Made by a program: the position numbers and the translations under genes. The notes under the pieces are model-generated. The model was not told the origin of the DNA. It searched no databases and saw nothing but the letters and a program-made list of their open reading frames with translations. From contig SVRZ01000001.1 in the NCBI GenBank assembly GCA_015064555.1, positions 1 through 64,000 on the forward strand: 64,000 nt of DNA, in the 5' to 3' direction. This DNA comes from Oscillospiraceae bacterium (GTDB lineage: Bacteria; Bacillota; Clostridia; Oscillospirales; CAG-272). This document shows, piece by piece, positions 8,099 to 17,000 of this stretch (positions are counted from its first letter, which is position 1; the number at the start of each line of letters is the position of its first letter).

Positions 8099-9346
8099 CT
8101 ACTTTCTGATTTTTCGGAACCAAACGTCATCGCCCTTGGAGTCAAGGAATACGTACTGAGAGCCACATTCGTTACAGGTGTAGATGCCCTTGCTCTCCGA
8201 TATCGCGCGAGCGCGGCAGACAGGGCAATATATGCTGTAGATCCTGTGCTCGAGCTTTGCAAGACGAAGCTTGCTCTCAAGCCAGCTTCTGACAAGATTC
8301 TTCTCCGAGGCGCATACGCGGACAGAGGCGGCATCGAGCGCGGTCAGTCCCCACAGCGACATAGACTCCTCCGAGTCATAGCTGCCGAGGATCTGCTCCC
8401 GGTTCTCCTCAACGTCATCAATACTGAATCTGAGAAGATGCTTCGCAGCAGATGCTCCCTTCGGCATAACCGTCATCGAAATAGCACCGTTTGCCACTAT
8501 TTCAAGCTCAATCGAGAAGTGCGCGCCCGAAAGCCTCAGCACGTCGTCACTCATATCGGTGCCGGCAGAGAGCTCGAAGCCCCTTTTCTTCACCGCCTTG
8601 AGTATAAGAAGCACGTAGTAGAGCATCAGGTCCGCCTTTATCGCCTCAACGTCCTCATAGCAGACGAAGCGGCGGTAGAAGCGGTAGCAATGGCAGTACA
8701 ATCTGTCCTTGGTGAGTATATTCGTCGGCTTTATTCTGCCCGAAATGGGCTTCTCGCGGCTGATGGTCTTATAGAAATACGTCCCCTTTATGAAGCGTAT
8801 CTTTCTTTTCAGCCTGTCAACCGTTATGATAAGATCGCCAACCTCGTTCTTCGGCAGACTTGCGCTTCGCGAATCGTAAGTCGGTAGCTTTGATACGTAG
8901 AAAGTGCTGTATTTGGTAAGCTCGCGGTCGACCATATCGATAAGCAGGCATACGAATTTATTTTCGTATATGCACATCTCGTCGATATGCTGATTATAAT
9001 GAACCTCCTCGGGTATCATCTCCATGCCGTGACGGTGCCAGAGCTTACTGTCGATAAGCACCTGGCGAAACTCGTCATTTCCGAGCGAGCCGACCTTTTC
9101 AACTCTGAGAACGACCTCCTCGGTCTTGTTGGAGATGTGAGGATGGTAGATTATAGATATTATAACGTTCAGCAGAGAGGTGACTGCGTGCAGAAACTCA
9201 ACGTCATGCTCCAACGAGGCATTCTGAAGCGAGATAAGCTCCATTTTTTCGATATCCGAGAAAAGAGCGGATACCGAGCGGCGTTTATTCAGCTTCAGCG
9301 ACTTGTGTATAAGGTCGTTGAGCTCTGCGGTTTCTATAAATCTCAT
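8099..9346 (-). CDS. zinc-ribbon protein resembling McrC/DUF2357-type partners of McrB ATPases
   Basis: 415 residues, no signal or membrane segment, so probably cytoplasmic. The N-terminal half contains HIDEMCIYENKFVCLLIDMV, which resembles the conserved ENRFV segment of DUF2357/McrC-like proteins that pair with McrB-type ATPases. The C-terminus is a zinc ribbon with CPVC (about 374/377) and CNEC (about 391/394). I see no PD-(D/E)xK nuclease motif, so nuclease activity should not be assumed. The gene lies one base after the McrB-type ATPase gene and 15 bases before the ABC ATPase gene. It is inferred to be an adaptor or regulator of the AAA+ protein. The family call is tentative. Confidence 0.5.
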   Translation of the reverse strand: MRFIETAELNDLIHKSLKLNKRRSVSALFSDIEKMELISLQNASLEHDVEFLHAVTSLLNVIISIIYHPHISNKTEEVVLRVEKVGSLGNDEFRQVLIDSKLWHRHGMEMIPEEVHYNQHIDEMCIYENKFVCLLIDMVDRELTKYSTFYVSKLPTYDSRSASLPKNEVGDLIITVDRLKRKIRFIKGTYFYKTISREKPISGRIKPTNILTKDRLYCHCYRFYRRFVCYEDVEAIKADLMLYYVLLILKAVKKRGFELSAGTDMSDDVLRLSGAHFSIELEIVANGAISMTVMPKGASAAKHLLRFSIDDVEENREQILGSYDSEESMSLWGLTALDAASVRVCASEKNLVRSWLESKLRLAKLEHRIYSIYCPVCRARAISESKGIYTCNECGSQYVFLDSKGDDVWFRKIRK

Positions 9347-9347
9347 A

Positions 9348-11171
9348 TTACAAATTCTTTATGATGAACGAAGCGGTCCTTACAGATCTCTTCATTACAC
9401 CGTGACCGTAAGTCTTTTCAAGAAGCGATACAAGTCCCTCGAGAGAATCCTTGATGTGATCCTCGAATCTGCCCTCGAGCTTGGATATAAGCTTCTTGGA
9501 TATCATAAGGTCGATAGCGGTTTCCTTCTTGCCGCCCGCCGCAACGAATACGGGGACGATATTCTCTATCTGATTGAGTATACGGTTTCCGATAGCAACG
9601 TCAAACGCTTCGTACGCATACGCGAGCACCTTGTTAAGGCGCGTTCTGTCGGTATCGGTGAGCAGAAGCTCGGGATCCGAAAGAGCCTTGGTGTAAAGCG
9701 AACGAAGAGTCGAGTGGCTGAGGTTTATGGTAGGCGTTTGTGCCTCTACCTCAAACGGCTTGTTGTTCTCGGTGAAGTCCATGGTTATCGCACGGTCGTA
9801 AACCTTATCTGTAATAGTGAAGGTGGAATCGTCCTTGTTCGCAGTTCCTACGAAGTAGGAATTCTCGGGGATGCGCACGTATCCCTCCTCAAGCTTGATG
9901 GGAGGAACGAAGCCGAAGGGGAGCTGCATTACCTTGAGCTTCCACTCGGCAACAGGGTATTCGAGCACCGAGAGAAGGTCTGCAAAGTAGTACTCTACTC
10001 TCGATATGTTCATCTCGTCGAGAACGAAGATGTTGATCATATCGGGATTGTAGTTCGCCCTGTAAAGGCTTGAAAGAAATTCGGTTTCCGAATAGGTCTT
10101 TGAGAATTCATTGAAGAATCCGACAAGGTTGGTTTTATCCCTCCAGGTAGCCTGAACAGGCATAAAAAGTACACTACCGTTTACATATTTAGCGAAATAA
10201 CGGGGTAAAGAAGACTTACCTGTTCCGCTTAGTCCCTCGAGTATCTGGAAGTGAGAAGCCGCAAATCCCGATATAAAGAAGCGAATAACGTCTATATCGA
10301 AGTAGAGCTTTTCCTCCTTCGCAAGGTAATTTCTGAAGCCCTCGCAAAGAGCATCAAGGGTGGGTGTATCCGTCTTTTCGAGCTTTTCCTTGACGAATCC
10401 CTCATATTCAACGTCGATACGGGAGAGCTCGGGGAATACCTTCTCGCGGTCTGCGAGATTTTCGGTGTCCTTGACGACCATGTCACCCGAGCCGCCTTCT
10501 CCGCCGCCGTTTCCACCGTTTCCGCCCTTGCCGCCGGCGCCGCCTGTCTGATTTTCACCCTCGCCATCGCTCTTGACGTCGAACGAGCTCTTGACGTCAA
10601 GATCCGCCTCTATCTCATCGGCAAGAACAGGAGCCTTGTCCGAATCAAAGAAGCGATAGGGCTTGTCGACAAAGATGAAGTTGACAACGAGCATTACCAC
10701 CGAGCCTATCGCTATGAACAGCAGCACGTAAAGAAGCGTTGCAATAACGAGCGATTGACCGAGGAAGCTGAAGGTCAGACCGATATTTTCCGCGCTCCAG
10801 GGCTTCTGAAGAAGGAATCCGAAGCCTATCGAAAGAACAGCACAGGCAAAGAAGGTGCCCACGTAAACGCCGATCATCTTGGGAGCGAAGGTCTTTATTC
10901 CGTTTACGATAGCATATCTGCGCTCATAGCAGATAGCGCATATCATAAGGAGTATGTAGAAGTCAACGAGCACAAGGAAAAGGAATGCAGAGGTTCCCGC
11001 ATCTATCGGCTTGAAGCCGAATGCCCTTCCCAAGCCCGCTATGGGGTTCTTAGAGCTGATAACGCCGGATTTTGCATCGAGGCAGGCTCCGACAAACAGC
11101 AATATCATTGAGTAAAATACTGCGAGAGAGATCGTTATAAGATTCTTTCTCGTTATAAGCTTTTGAAACAT
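9348..11171 (-). CDS. membrane-anchored McrB-type AAA+ ATPase
   Basis: 607 residues in three parts. Residues about 10-170 hold four hydrophobic segments. Residues 200-235 are a Gly-rich acidic linker (GGAGGKGGNGGNGGGEGG). From about 240 there is a AAA+ domain with Walker A GLSGTGKSS (313-321) and Walker B VLDEMNISRVEYYF (from about 383), the pattern of the McrB family; GTANKDDSTFTITDKVYDRA resembles the sensor/MNT region. Classical McrB proteins are soluble restriction ATPases with an N-terminal DNA-binding domain. Here that domain is replaced by membrane segments, and neighbours are SipW, TasA-like proteins and an ABC transporter. A role in handling proteins at the membrane is more likely than DNA restriction, but this is inference. 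GTP or ATP preference is not predictable. Confidence 0.7.
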   Translation of the reverse strand: MFQKLITRKNLITISLAVFYSMILLFVGACLDAKSGVISSKNPIAGLGRAFGFKPIDAGTSAFLFLVLVDFYILLMICAICYERRYAIVNGIKTFAPKMIGVYVGTFFACAVLSIGFGFLLQKPWSAENIGLTFSFLGQSLVIATLLYVLLFIAIGSVVMLVVNFIFVDKPYRFFDSDKAPVLADEIEADLDVKSSFDVKSDGEGENQTGGAGGKGGNGGNGGGEGGSGDMVVKDTENLADREKVFPELSRIDVEYEGFVKEKLEKTDTPTLDALCEGFRNYLAKEEKLYFDIDVIRFFISGFAASHFQILEGLSGTGKSSLPRYFAKYVNGSVLFMPVQATWRDKTNLVGFFNEFSKTYSETEFLSSLYRANYNPDMINIFVLDEMNISRVEYYFADLLSVLEYPVAEWKLKVMQLPFGFVPPIKLEEGYVRIPENSYFVGTANKDDSTFTITDKVYDRAITMDFTENNKPFEVEAQTPTINLSHSTLRSLYTKALSDPELLLTDTDRTRLNKVLAYAYEAFDVAIGNRILNQIENIVPVFVAAGGKKETAIDLMISKKLISKLEGRFEDHIKDSLEGLVSLLEKTYGHGVMKRSVRTASFIIKNL

Positions 11172-11184
11172 TTTTTTCTCCGAT

Positions 11185-11207
11185 CCGGTCTTACCCTGTG
11201 GGTAAGA
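11185..11207 (-). other. intercistronic hairpin upstream of the AAA+ gene
   Basis: The spacer between sipW and the ATPase gene contains the inverted repeat CTTACCC-TGT-GGGTAAG with no T-run after it. It may act as an RNA-stability or processing element rather than a terminator. The exact role is unknown. Confidence 0.35.
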
Positions 11208-11251
11208 TACTGATAGAAATAAGATTGTTTAACAGTGTGGCGCAATACGCC

Positions 11252-12298
11252 TTATTCATCGGTATTGTCCTTAGCAGAGACATCTTTGCCGTCGGATAGC
11301 TCCTTCTCATCGGGGGGCTTTTCCTCGCCGGAGCGGGCTTTCACTTCGGAATCGGATACCGCTGCTGTGGCATCCTCCTCTTTTATCGGCTCCTCGGACT
11401 CAACCTCTGTCTTACTTATAAATTTTTTCTCGTTGAAGGTGTAAATAAAGTTTTTGAACCTTACGGTTTCAACAAATGAGCTTTCCAATTCATCATCGGG
11501 GACGGTTTCTCTTTTGAAATCAATAGAGCTTTCCAGAAAGGCGAGCCTATCCTCCTCCGCACGCGATATCTTATCGTTCACCCTATCGAGCATGATAAGG
11601 CAATATATCAGAGCAGCCATAGTCAGAATACCCGAATAGGACTGCAGGAACATAACGAAAAGACCTACCATATGAACGCTTTTTCCGGTATACTTACCGA
11701 TGACGTCATCAATGGTTGGGCGGTATTTATCATTGAGATTATTCGAGTCACCGCGCGTGACGTATCTTATACCGTCTGCGGTGTACTCAATGTCAACGAT
11801 TCGGTGGATAATATTATTTCCCTCATCGTTAACAAAGGCTATAACATCGTATTTTTTCAGCTCGGCGGTCGAATCGACCTTCTCCACAACTATCATATCG
11901 TAGGTGGGGATCTGATCGTCAAGACCTGCAAGATAGGTATTTTCCTCGTGCTTCTGGCTCATAGAGCCCGAAACGACTGCTATCATACCCTTATCAAAGA
12001 GCATAACCACACCGTTCTTCAGCTTGCTGACCACCGACAGTATAAGAAAGGGTATCAGAAGCGAAAGCGCGACACAGGATAGCACCTGCTTGATAACGGC
12101 AGATGCCTTACTCCATCTTCTGTTTTTTGCGATATTTTGCCAGATAGTGTCCTCTATCAGCTCAACGTCCTTTTGCCCCGATTCGAGCTCTGCCACCAGC
12201 GATGCGGCGTAGGAGCGATATAACAGTGTTATTATCGTCGCAAATCCCACTACGCCGACCGCCGAAACGAGCAGAGCGATTATTTCAAGGGATGTCAT
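11252..12298 (-). CDS. sipW: SipW-type (ER-type) signal peptidase I
   Basis: Membrane protease that removes signal peptides from TasA/CalY-type exported proteins. The catalytic Ser is in VVSGSMSQ (about S112). The general-base position is His rather than Lys (NIIHRIVD, about H165), the hallmark of the SipW or eukaryotic-type signal peptidases. The third box is YVTRGDSNN (about D184). Hydrophobic segments lie at about 5-27, 72-92 and 215-240. The protein is longer than B. subtilis SipW, with a cytoplasmic region before the second segment and an acidic, low-complexity C-terminal tail of about 100 residues (SEEPIKEEDATAAVSDSE). It follows three TasA-like genes and one giant gene that are its likely substrates. 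Confidence 0.92.
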   Translation of the reverse strand: MTSLEIIALLVSAVGVVGFATIITLLYRSYAASLVAELESGQKDVELIEDTIWQNIAKNRRWSKASAVIKQVLSCVALSLLIPFLILSVVSKLKNGVVMLFDKGMIAVVSGSMSQKHEENTYLAGLDDQIPTYDMIVVEKVDSTAELKKYDVIAFVNDEGNNIIHRIVDIEYTADGIRYVTRGDSNNLNDKYRPTIDDVIGKYTGKSVHMVGLFVMFLQSYSGILTMAALIYCLIMLDRVNDKISRAEEDRLAFLESSIDFKRETVPDDELESSFVETVRFKNFIYTFNEKKFISKTEVESEEPIKEEDATAAVSDSEVKARSGEEKPPDEKELSDGKDVSAKDNTDE

Positions 12299-12318
12299 TA
12301 CTTAGCGAGTCGCTTAAA

Positions 12319-13074
12319 TTACGGAGATGCGGTTATGGTTATTGTATACTCGGGAGCGGTATATTCGGTAGGGTTAGCGATATACTCGTCATAGCTTACA
12401 CCGCAAACGGTAGCTCTGAGAGTGTCAAGCTCACGCTTAACATTCTCCGAGGAAACTGCCTTTCCCGCAGCATCTTCATCGTAATATTCGCTGGGGTTTA
12501 ATCCGTTAAACTTCTCGCCCCACTCAAACTCAAGTCTGCAGGTGAGAACGCCTACCTTAACGGTGGAACCGCCACCGGTATCTCTATCCTCTACCTTGTA
12601 GCTCCAGCCGTCATCAAGAGAATGATCGGAGCTGTTCATACCGTTAACTATCAAAACCTGACTCTTTACCCATGCAGGAATCTTGATGTATCCTGCGGTC
12701 TCTGCTGCAAGAACGCCATCGGGTATTATCGAATCGATGGTGATGGTTGCAACAACGTCGAGATTGGTGAGCTCAACGAAGAACTCAACTGCAAGGTTCT
12801 CGGAATTCTCACCGTCCCAACGAACTCTTCCTGTGCTATCGTCTGCAAGGGGCTCGAAGTGTATTTCCTTCTTGTTATCAACATAGGTAACCTCGCTGAT
12901 GCCGATCTTAGCCTCGTTGGTTATACCGACGTTAACGTTTCCGCCGGCGTTTTTGCTAACCGATGTGGAAAGCACCCAGGTAGCAAAACCGGTTGCGGTA
13001 AGTGCGAGTGCTGTGAAAACAGCAACTCCGAAGACGATTATCTTCTTCTTAAATGAACTTCTTGTTAATCCCAT
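12319..13074 (-). CDS. TasA/CalY-like SipW-dependent exported protein (copy C)
   Basis: 251 residues. The N-terminus is a SipW-type signal: basic start, hydrophobic core, then ATGFATWVLST. The mature part is beta-rich with segments such as VEFFVELTNLDVVATITI and LTCRLEFEWGEKF, resembling the jelly-roll of TasA and camelysin-type proteins. No protease motif is visible. It lies 20 bases before sipW, so processing by that enzyme is expected, followed by export and perhaps assembly into fibres. It could be a minor fibre subunit or an anchor; which of the copies is the major subunit cannot be told from sequence. Confidence 0.75.
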   Translation of the reverse strand: MGLTRSSFKKKIIVFGVAVFTALALTATGFATWVLSTSVSKNAGGNVNVGITNEAKIGISEVTYVDNKKEIHFEPLADDSTGRVRWDGENSENLAVEFFVELTNLDVVATITIDSIIPDGVLAAETAGYIKIPAWVKSQVLIVNGMNSSDHSLDDGWSYKVEDRDTGGGSTVKVGVLTCRLEFEWGEKFNGLNPSEYYDEDAAGKAVSSENVKRELDTLRATVCGVSYDEYIANPTEYTAPEYTITITASP

Positions 13075-13101
13075 TTTAATTCTCCTTTATCCGGGTTAAG
13101 A

Positions 13102-13833
13102 TCAGGCATTACCCTCGGTGCTGAAGGTAAGCTTGAAGGTAACGTCCGAAATAGCGGCGATTCCGCTGAGTGCAGCATCTGCCTCTGTAGCCTTCTCGGT
13201 GGAGTAAGCGAAGCTGTTGAAGTAATCGTAGGGGTTAGAGGGAGTGGTCTCTTCGGTCTTTGTGAAGTCGCCGCCCCATGAAAATTCTACGGTTACAACA
13301 AAATCCTGAGAAGCCTTGTTCTCATCAAATGCCTTCTTGGTGGTTACCTCCATAGCATCAGCTGCAGCCGATGCACCGTCGATCTTAACGGTGGTGTGAC
13401 CTATGTAGCCGTTGGTGGTAGCTGCCGCATATGCGTTGCCTGCATTGTCAACTATTTCAAAATCAACTACGAAATTCGAAAGGATCTCTGCAAGATCAAC
13501 GCCTGCTTCGCTGCCTGCCTTCGACTCAACCTTAACGTTAAAGGTTGCGGTAAGAACCTCGTTCTGAACGTCAGTTCCTGCATAAAGCCAAGGGTTGTTA
13601 ACCGACGAGGAAGCCGGCTTACCGAACTTGATTGCGGTGTTTTCAGAGGATACAAGAGTAATGGTAACGTCGTTATCCTCTACGGTGTAGACCTCAAACG
13701 AGCCGGTTGTTTCAACAGGCTCTGCGGGCTTGATGATAAGCCAGGATGCGAAACCTACTGCTGTGAGTGCAAGGCATGCTACGATGCTTGCGATTTTGAT
13801 TCCAAGTGATGTCTTAATTTTTCTGCGTGTCAT
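13102..13833 (-). CDS. TasA/CalY-like SipW-dependent exported protein (copy B)
   Basis: 243 residues from the ATG at 13833, which has AGAGGA upstream; the ORF-track start 17 codons earlier lies in an A-rich leader and lacks a ribosome binding site. The signal region ends in AVGFASWLIIK, the same export motif as the other three copies. The mature part is Ala/Thr/Glu-rich and beta-structured (EVLTATFNVKVESK, DFVVTVEFSWGGDF, DVTFKLTFS). The EFSWGGDF/EFEWGEKF motif is shared with copy C, so the two are paralogues. The long leader upstream and its simple composition make it a candidate for the abundant subunit, which is inference. Confidence 0.75.
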   Translation of the reverse strand: MTRRKIKTSLGIKIASIVACLALTAVGFASWLIIKPAEPVETTGSFEVYTVEDNDVTITLVSSENTAIKFGKPASSSVNNPWLYAGTDVQNEVLTATFNVKVESKAGSEAGVDLAEILSNFVVDFEIVDNAGNAYAAATTNGYIGHTTVKIDGASAAADAMEVTTKKAFDENKASQDFVVTVEFSWGGDFTKTEETTPSNPYDYFNSFAYSTEKATEADAALSGIAAISDVTFKLTFSTEGNA

Positions 13834-14071
13834 AGTGTTTTCCTCTTTTCTTTCGCCACGGGGCTTTGCGATACCCCGGGGCATATTTTTTGTTTTTTGT
13901 TTTTGTTTTTTTGCTTTTGGACGTTTACTGAATTTTGCCTTGGGTATGTGCGATTTATTTAAAAGTATTTGCGCGTGGATTTGAAGTGCGCGATTGCGGT
14001 GCGCACATGCGCGGGCGCGGCGCGATTATTTGCGCCGCGTGCGCATATTTGAAGAAGTATCTGATATCTGA
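13834..14071 (-). other. structured intercistronic region between the giant gene and TasA-like copy B
   Basis: 238 non-coding bases. Near the giant gene's stop is a very GC-rich stem-loop at about 14007-14046 (ATGCGC ... GCGCGGCGC-gattatt-GCGCCGCG ... GCGCAT) without a T-run. Downstream comes a run rich in A on the minus strand (CAAAAAACAAAAAACAAAA) and a CCCCGGGG palindrome just before the ribosome binding site. The hairpin looks like a processing or stability barrier that could give the downstream subunit genes a different mRNA level. A weak promoter cannot be excluded. Confidence 0.5.
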
Positions 14072-17000
14072 TCAGACGTAACCGTGCTTGACGAGGTAAT
14101 GCTCAATGTAAGCAACGATCTTTTCGAAGGTTATGTGTCCCTTTCCGACGGCTATCTTGAAGTACTGAGCCTGGAACATATTGTATACCTCCTCGGGGAT
14201 ATACTCCGCGAAGTCCTCATATGTGTAGAGTCCGTACTTTTCTATATCAGCCTTCATCTGCTCGGCATCGTAGTTAAGATCGCTGTCATATTCAAACATA
14301 TTGAATATACCGTCTATACCGCCGGGTATCGAAAGCATTCCGTCGATGAGATAGTTAAGATGATATACGGTTACCAAGCTGTAGCAGCCTGTGTACTCAA
14401 CCGTTACGTAAGCCTCCTCGAGAGTTACCGCGGTGAATCCGTCACCGTCCGCCATAGCGAACTCGTGACCTACGAAGTCCTCACAGTTACCCTCGGTGAT
14501 ATATACGTATCTGCCGAGCGTCATATCAAAGAGCGCGTGCTCGTAGATAAGTCTTGTAACGATTCCGTTCGAGAATCTGAGATTGATGATGCTGTATTCC
14601 ATCCAGCCGTCATCCTCAATGAAGATGATGCCCGCCTCAACGAATCTGCCGCTCTCATGGTCGTAAACCAGAAGGACATCATCCATTGTAAGCTCCTCAA
14701 CCGGCTTGACGCTTCCGTCTGCCAGAGTGATAAGAGTACCTGCGGCGATACAGCTTCCGTCACTACCGACAAGGGTTACCGATCTAGCTGTGGTAATTTG
14801 CTCGTATGCAGACAATCCGCTCTGCGATTTTGAATTACTGGGCTCGATCTTGACATATTGACCACTCATTACGTAGAAGTACTTCGTGCTGACTGCACTA
14901 TCGGTTACAGACGTATTGGATATTTCGTTGGTTCCATCAAGACTGAGTCTTACCGTATAGGTAGGAATCTTGCCTGAAGAAGCGTCACCATCTACACCCT
15001 TCTCTGTGATTACCTCAATAACTATTTTTTCCTTCCAATCGGGATAGATGGTCATCGTTCCGTCGCCCGAGTCGGTTACGGTCAGACTGTCGGTTATCTG
15101 GCCGGTCTTCGCTGAATCCAGATAGCATACAGTGCTGTACTCCGGGAACGTTAGGTCGTAATTGTACTCATTCACCCATTCGTCTATAACACTGAGTGCA
15201 ATATTCGTAGAGTGTATGTACCAGCGATGTGAACTCGTGCCATATGCCGAAGGAATATTAAGTACAACCTTGACCTTGCTTGCCATATTTGCAACCAGCA
15301 CTACAGAAGTATTATCGGCAAAGAGTGCGTAAAGGTCATCATCGGTAACTATAGTTGCGCTACCGAACTTCCAGCCGCCAAAGTACTTGTTGGTTGCGGT
15401 ATTGTCATCCTGTGCGGATGCCATCGAGAAGTAGGAGCTGTCAGAACCGGGTAACGGGTTATCAATGAAGTCTGTCTTTGCAGTCTTGATCTGTTCGGGA
15501 TTCAGATAAATCACAGCACCTGTGAACTGAACCCTGGTGCCGACAATGTCGGTTCCGGAATCTGCAATTGCCTGAAGCTGATATTTATCAGCCCAAACAC
15601 CGGAGATATCAAGGACGTTATCCTGCCATAATTCGGGAGGAACTACGCCGTTTTCAATCTTGACTCCGCCAACCTCCCAATGCGAGAAGTATCTGGTAAC
15701 ATTGATATCTTCATCCTTAGCAATTGCTGTTTTCGTATACTCTATGATTATTGCTTCGATCTGACTCTGAATTACATATTCGGTCTTGCTGAAGCTTATC
15801 GCATTTGTGCTTGCACCCGAGTTACCCGAAATGTTGAGAACGTACTTGTTCTCCCATACCGCGGTAACGGTGAGTGCACCGTCTGTGAACATACTCGGCG
15901 TGATAACGATTATCTCGTCACCCGAGGAATCAGTCCAACGGCTGAAGTACTTGTTGGTATCTCTTGCAAGATCATACTGCTTCGCCTGAGCTTCGTAGGG
16001 CTTGATATAATTTTCAAACGCCTCCGCGATCTGAGATTCCACAACGTAAACAGTTCCTGTAAGAGTTATAGGATTGACGCCGGCACCCGAGCTTCCGGTA
16101 ACCGTGATAATATTCTTATCGCCGAAGGTTGCTTCGACTGTAAGCTTCTTATCAACGAAATCGGAGATCGAGATGCTGTCCTTACTCCATCCGGTGAAGA
16201 ATCTGGATGTGGCAATGTTCGTATCCTGTGCCTGTGCCATCGTTCTATAGGACTCAGCGTTTTCAAGGTAGGGTATATTGAGGTATTCGCTTATCGCCAT
16301 GCTTATCTGACTTTCATGCAGGTAGATAGTGGGAACCGTTACCTGTACTCTGGTTCCGATAGCAGCGGCGCCCGAATCGATCAGGACGGTCAGTGCGTAC
16401 TTATCGGCATATTCTGCCGTAAGTGTAAGTGCACCGTCGTCTCCGAAGTACTCATTTTTAAGTCCTGCGGTTAGATCATACTCGGTATTACCGTTCTCGG
16501 TATCTATGAAGCGGAGGAAGTACTTGCTGATCTCTGTGTTGAGATCGGATGCACTTGCCTGTGCCACATATTCGTTCATTATAGTCGCATACTGAAGATG
16601 TGAAACGTAGATGTTGGTTATGTTAATGTCTATTCCAAGTCCGTTGCTTGCCACTATATTGAGAACCTTCTTTGCTGACGAGCCTGCGGTAAGCTCAAAT
16701 CTCGCTCCGTCCTCTGCATCCGCAGGGATAACGTCAGCAAGAGTCGTTACCTCTGCTCCGTTATAGAGCCAATGGTCGTAGCAAAGCTGCTTTGTTATAT
16801 CATATGCATCCACGCTGATAGGCAGAGGAGCTTCCTCTCTCTGAGTCGCCGCGTAGATCTGCTCTGTCGTGCTTCCGTCCGGATACGTGTAAACCACGTA
16901 ATACCTGAGCTTGGTCCATTCTCCACGGATGGTAACGGTTACGTTATCCTCATTCGGTACGGAGAAGTAGGAGAGTAACTCAATTCCGGAAAGGGTAGTC

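Noticed and set aside
8099-11171. Type IV restriction system McrBC
   Set aside because: The ATPase has membrane segments in place of a DNA-binding domain, the partner shows no nuclease motif, and the neighbours are surface-protein genes.
14072-14752. Intein inserted in the giant protein
   Set aside because: There is no clear C-terminal HN/extein junction or downstream host sequence, and the following region is a short conserved-looking tail; a Hint domain without splicing fits better.
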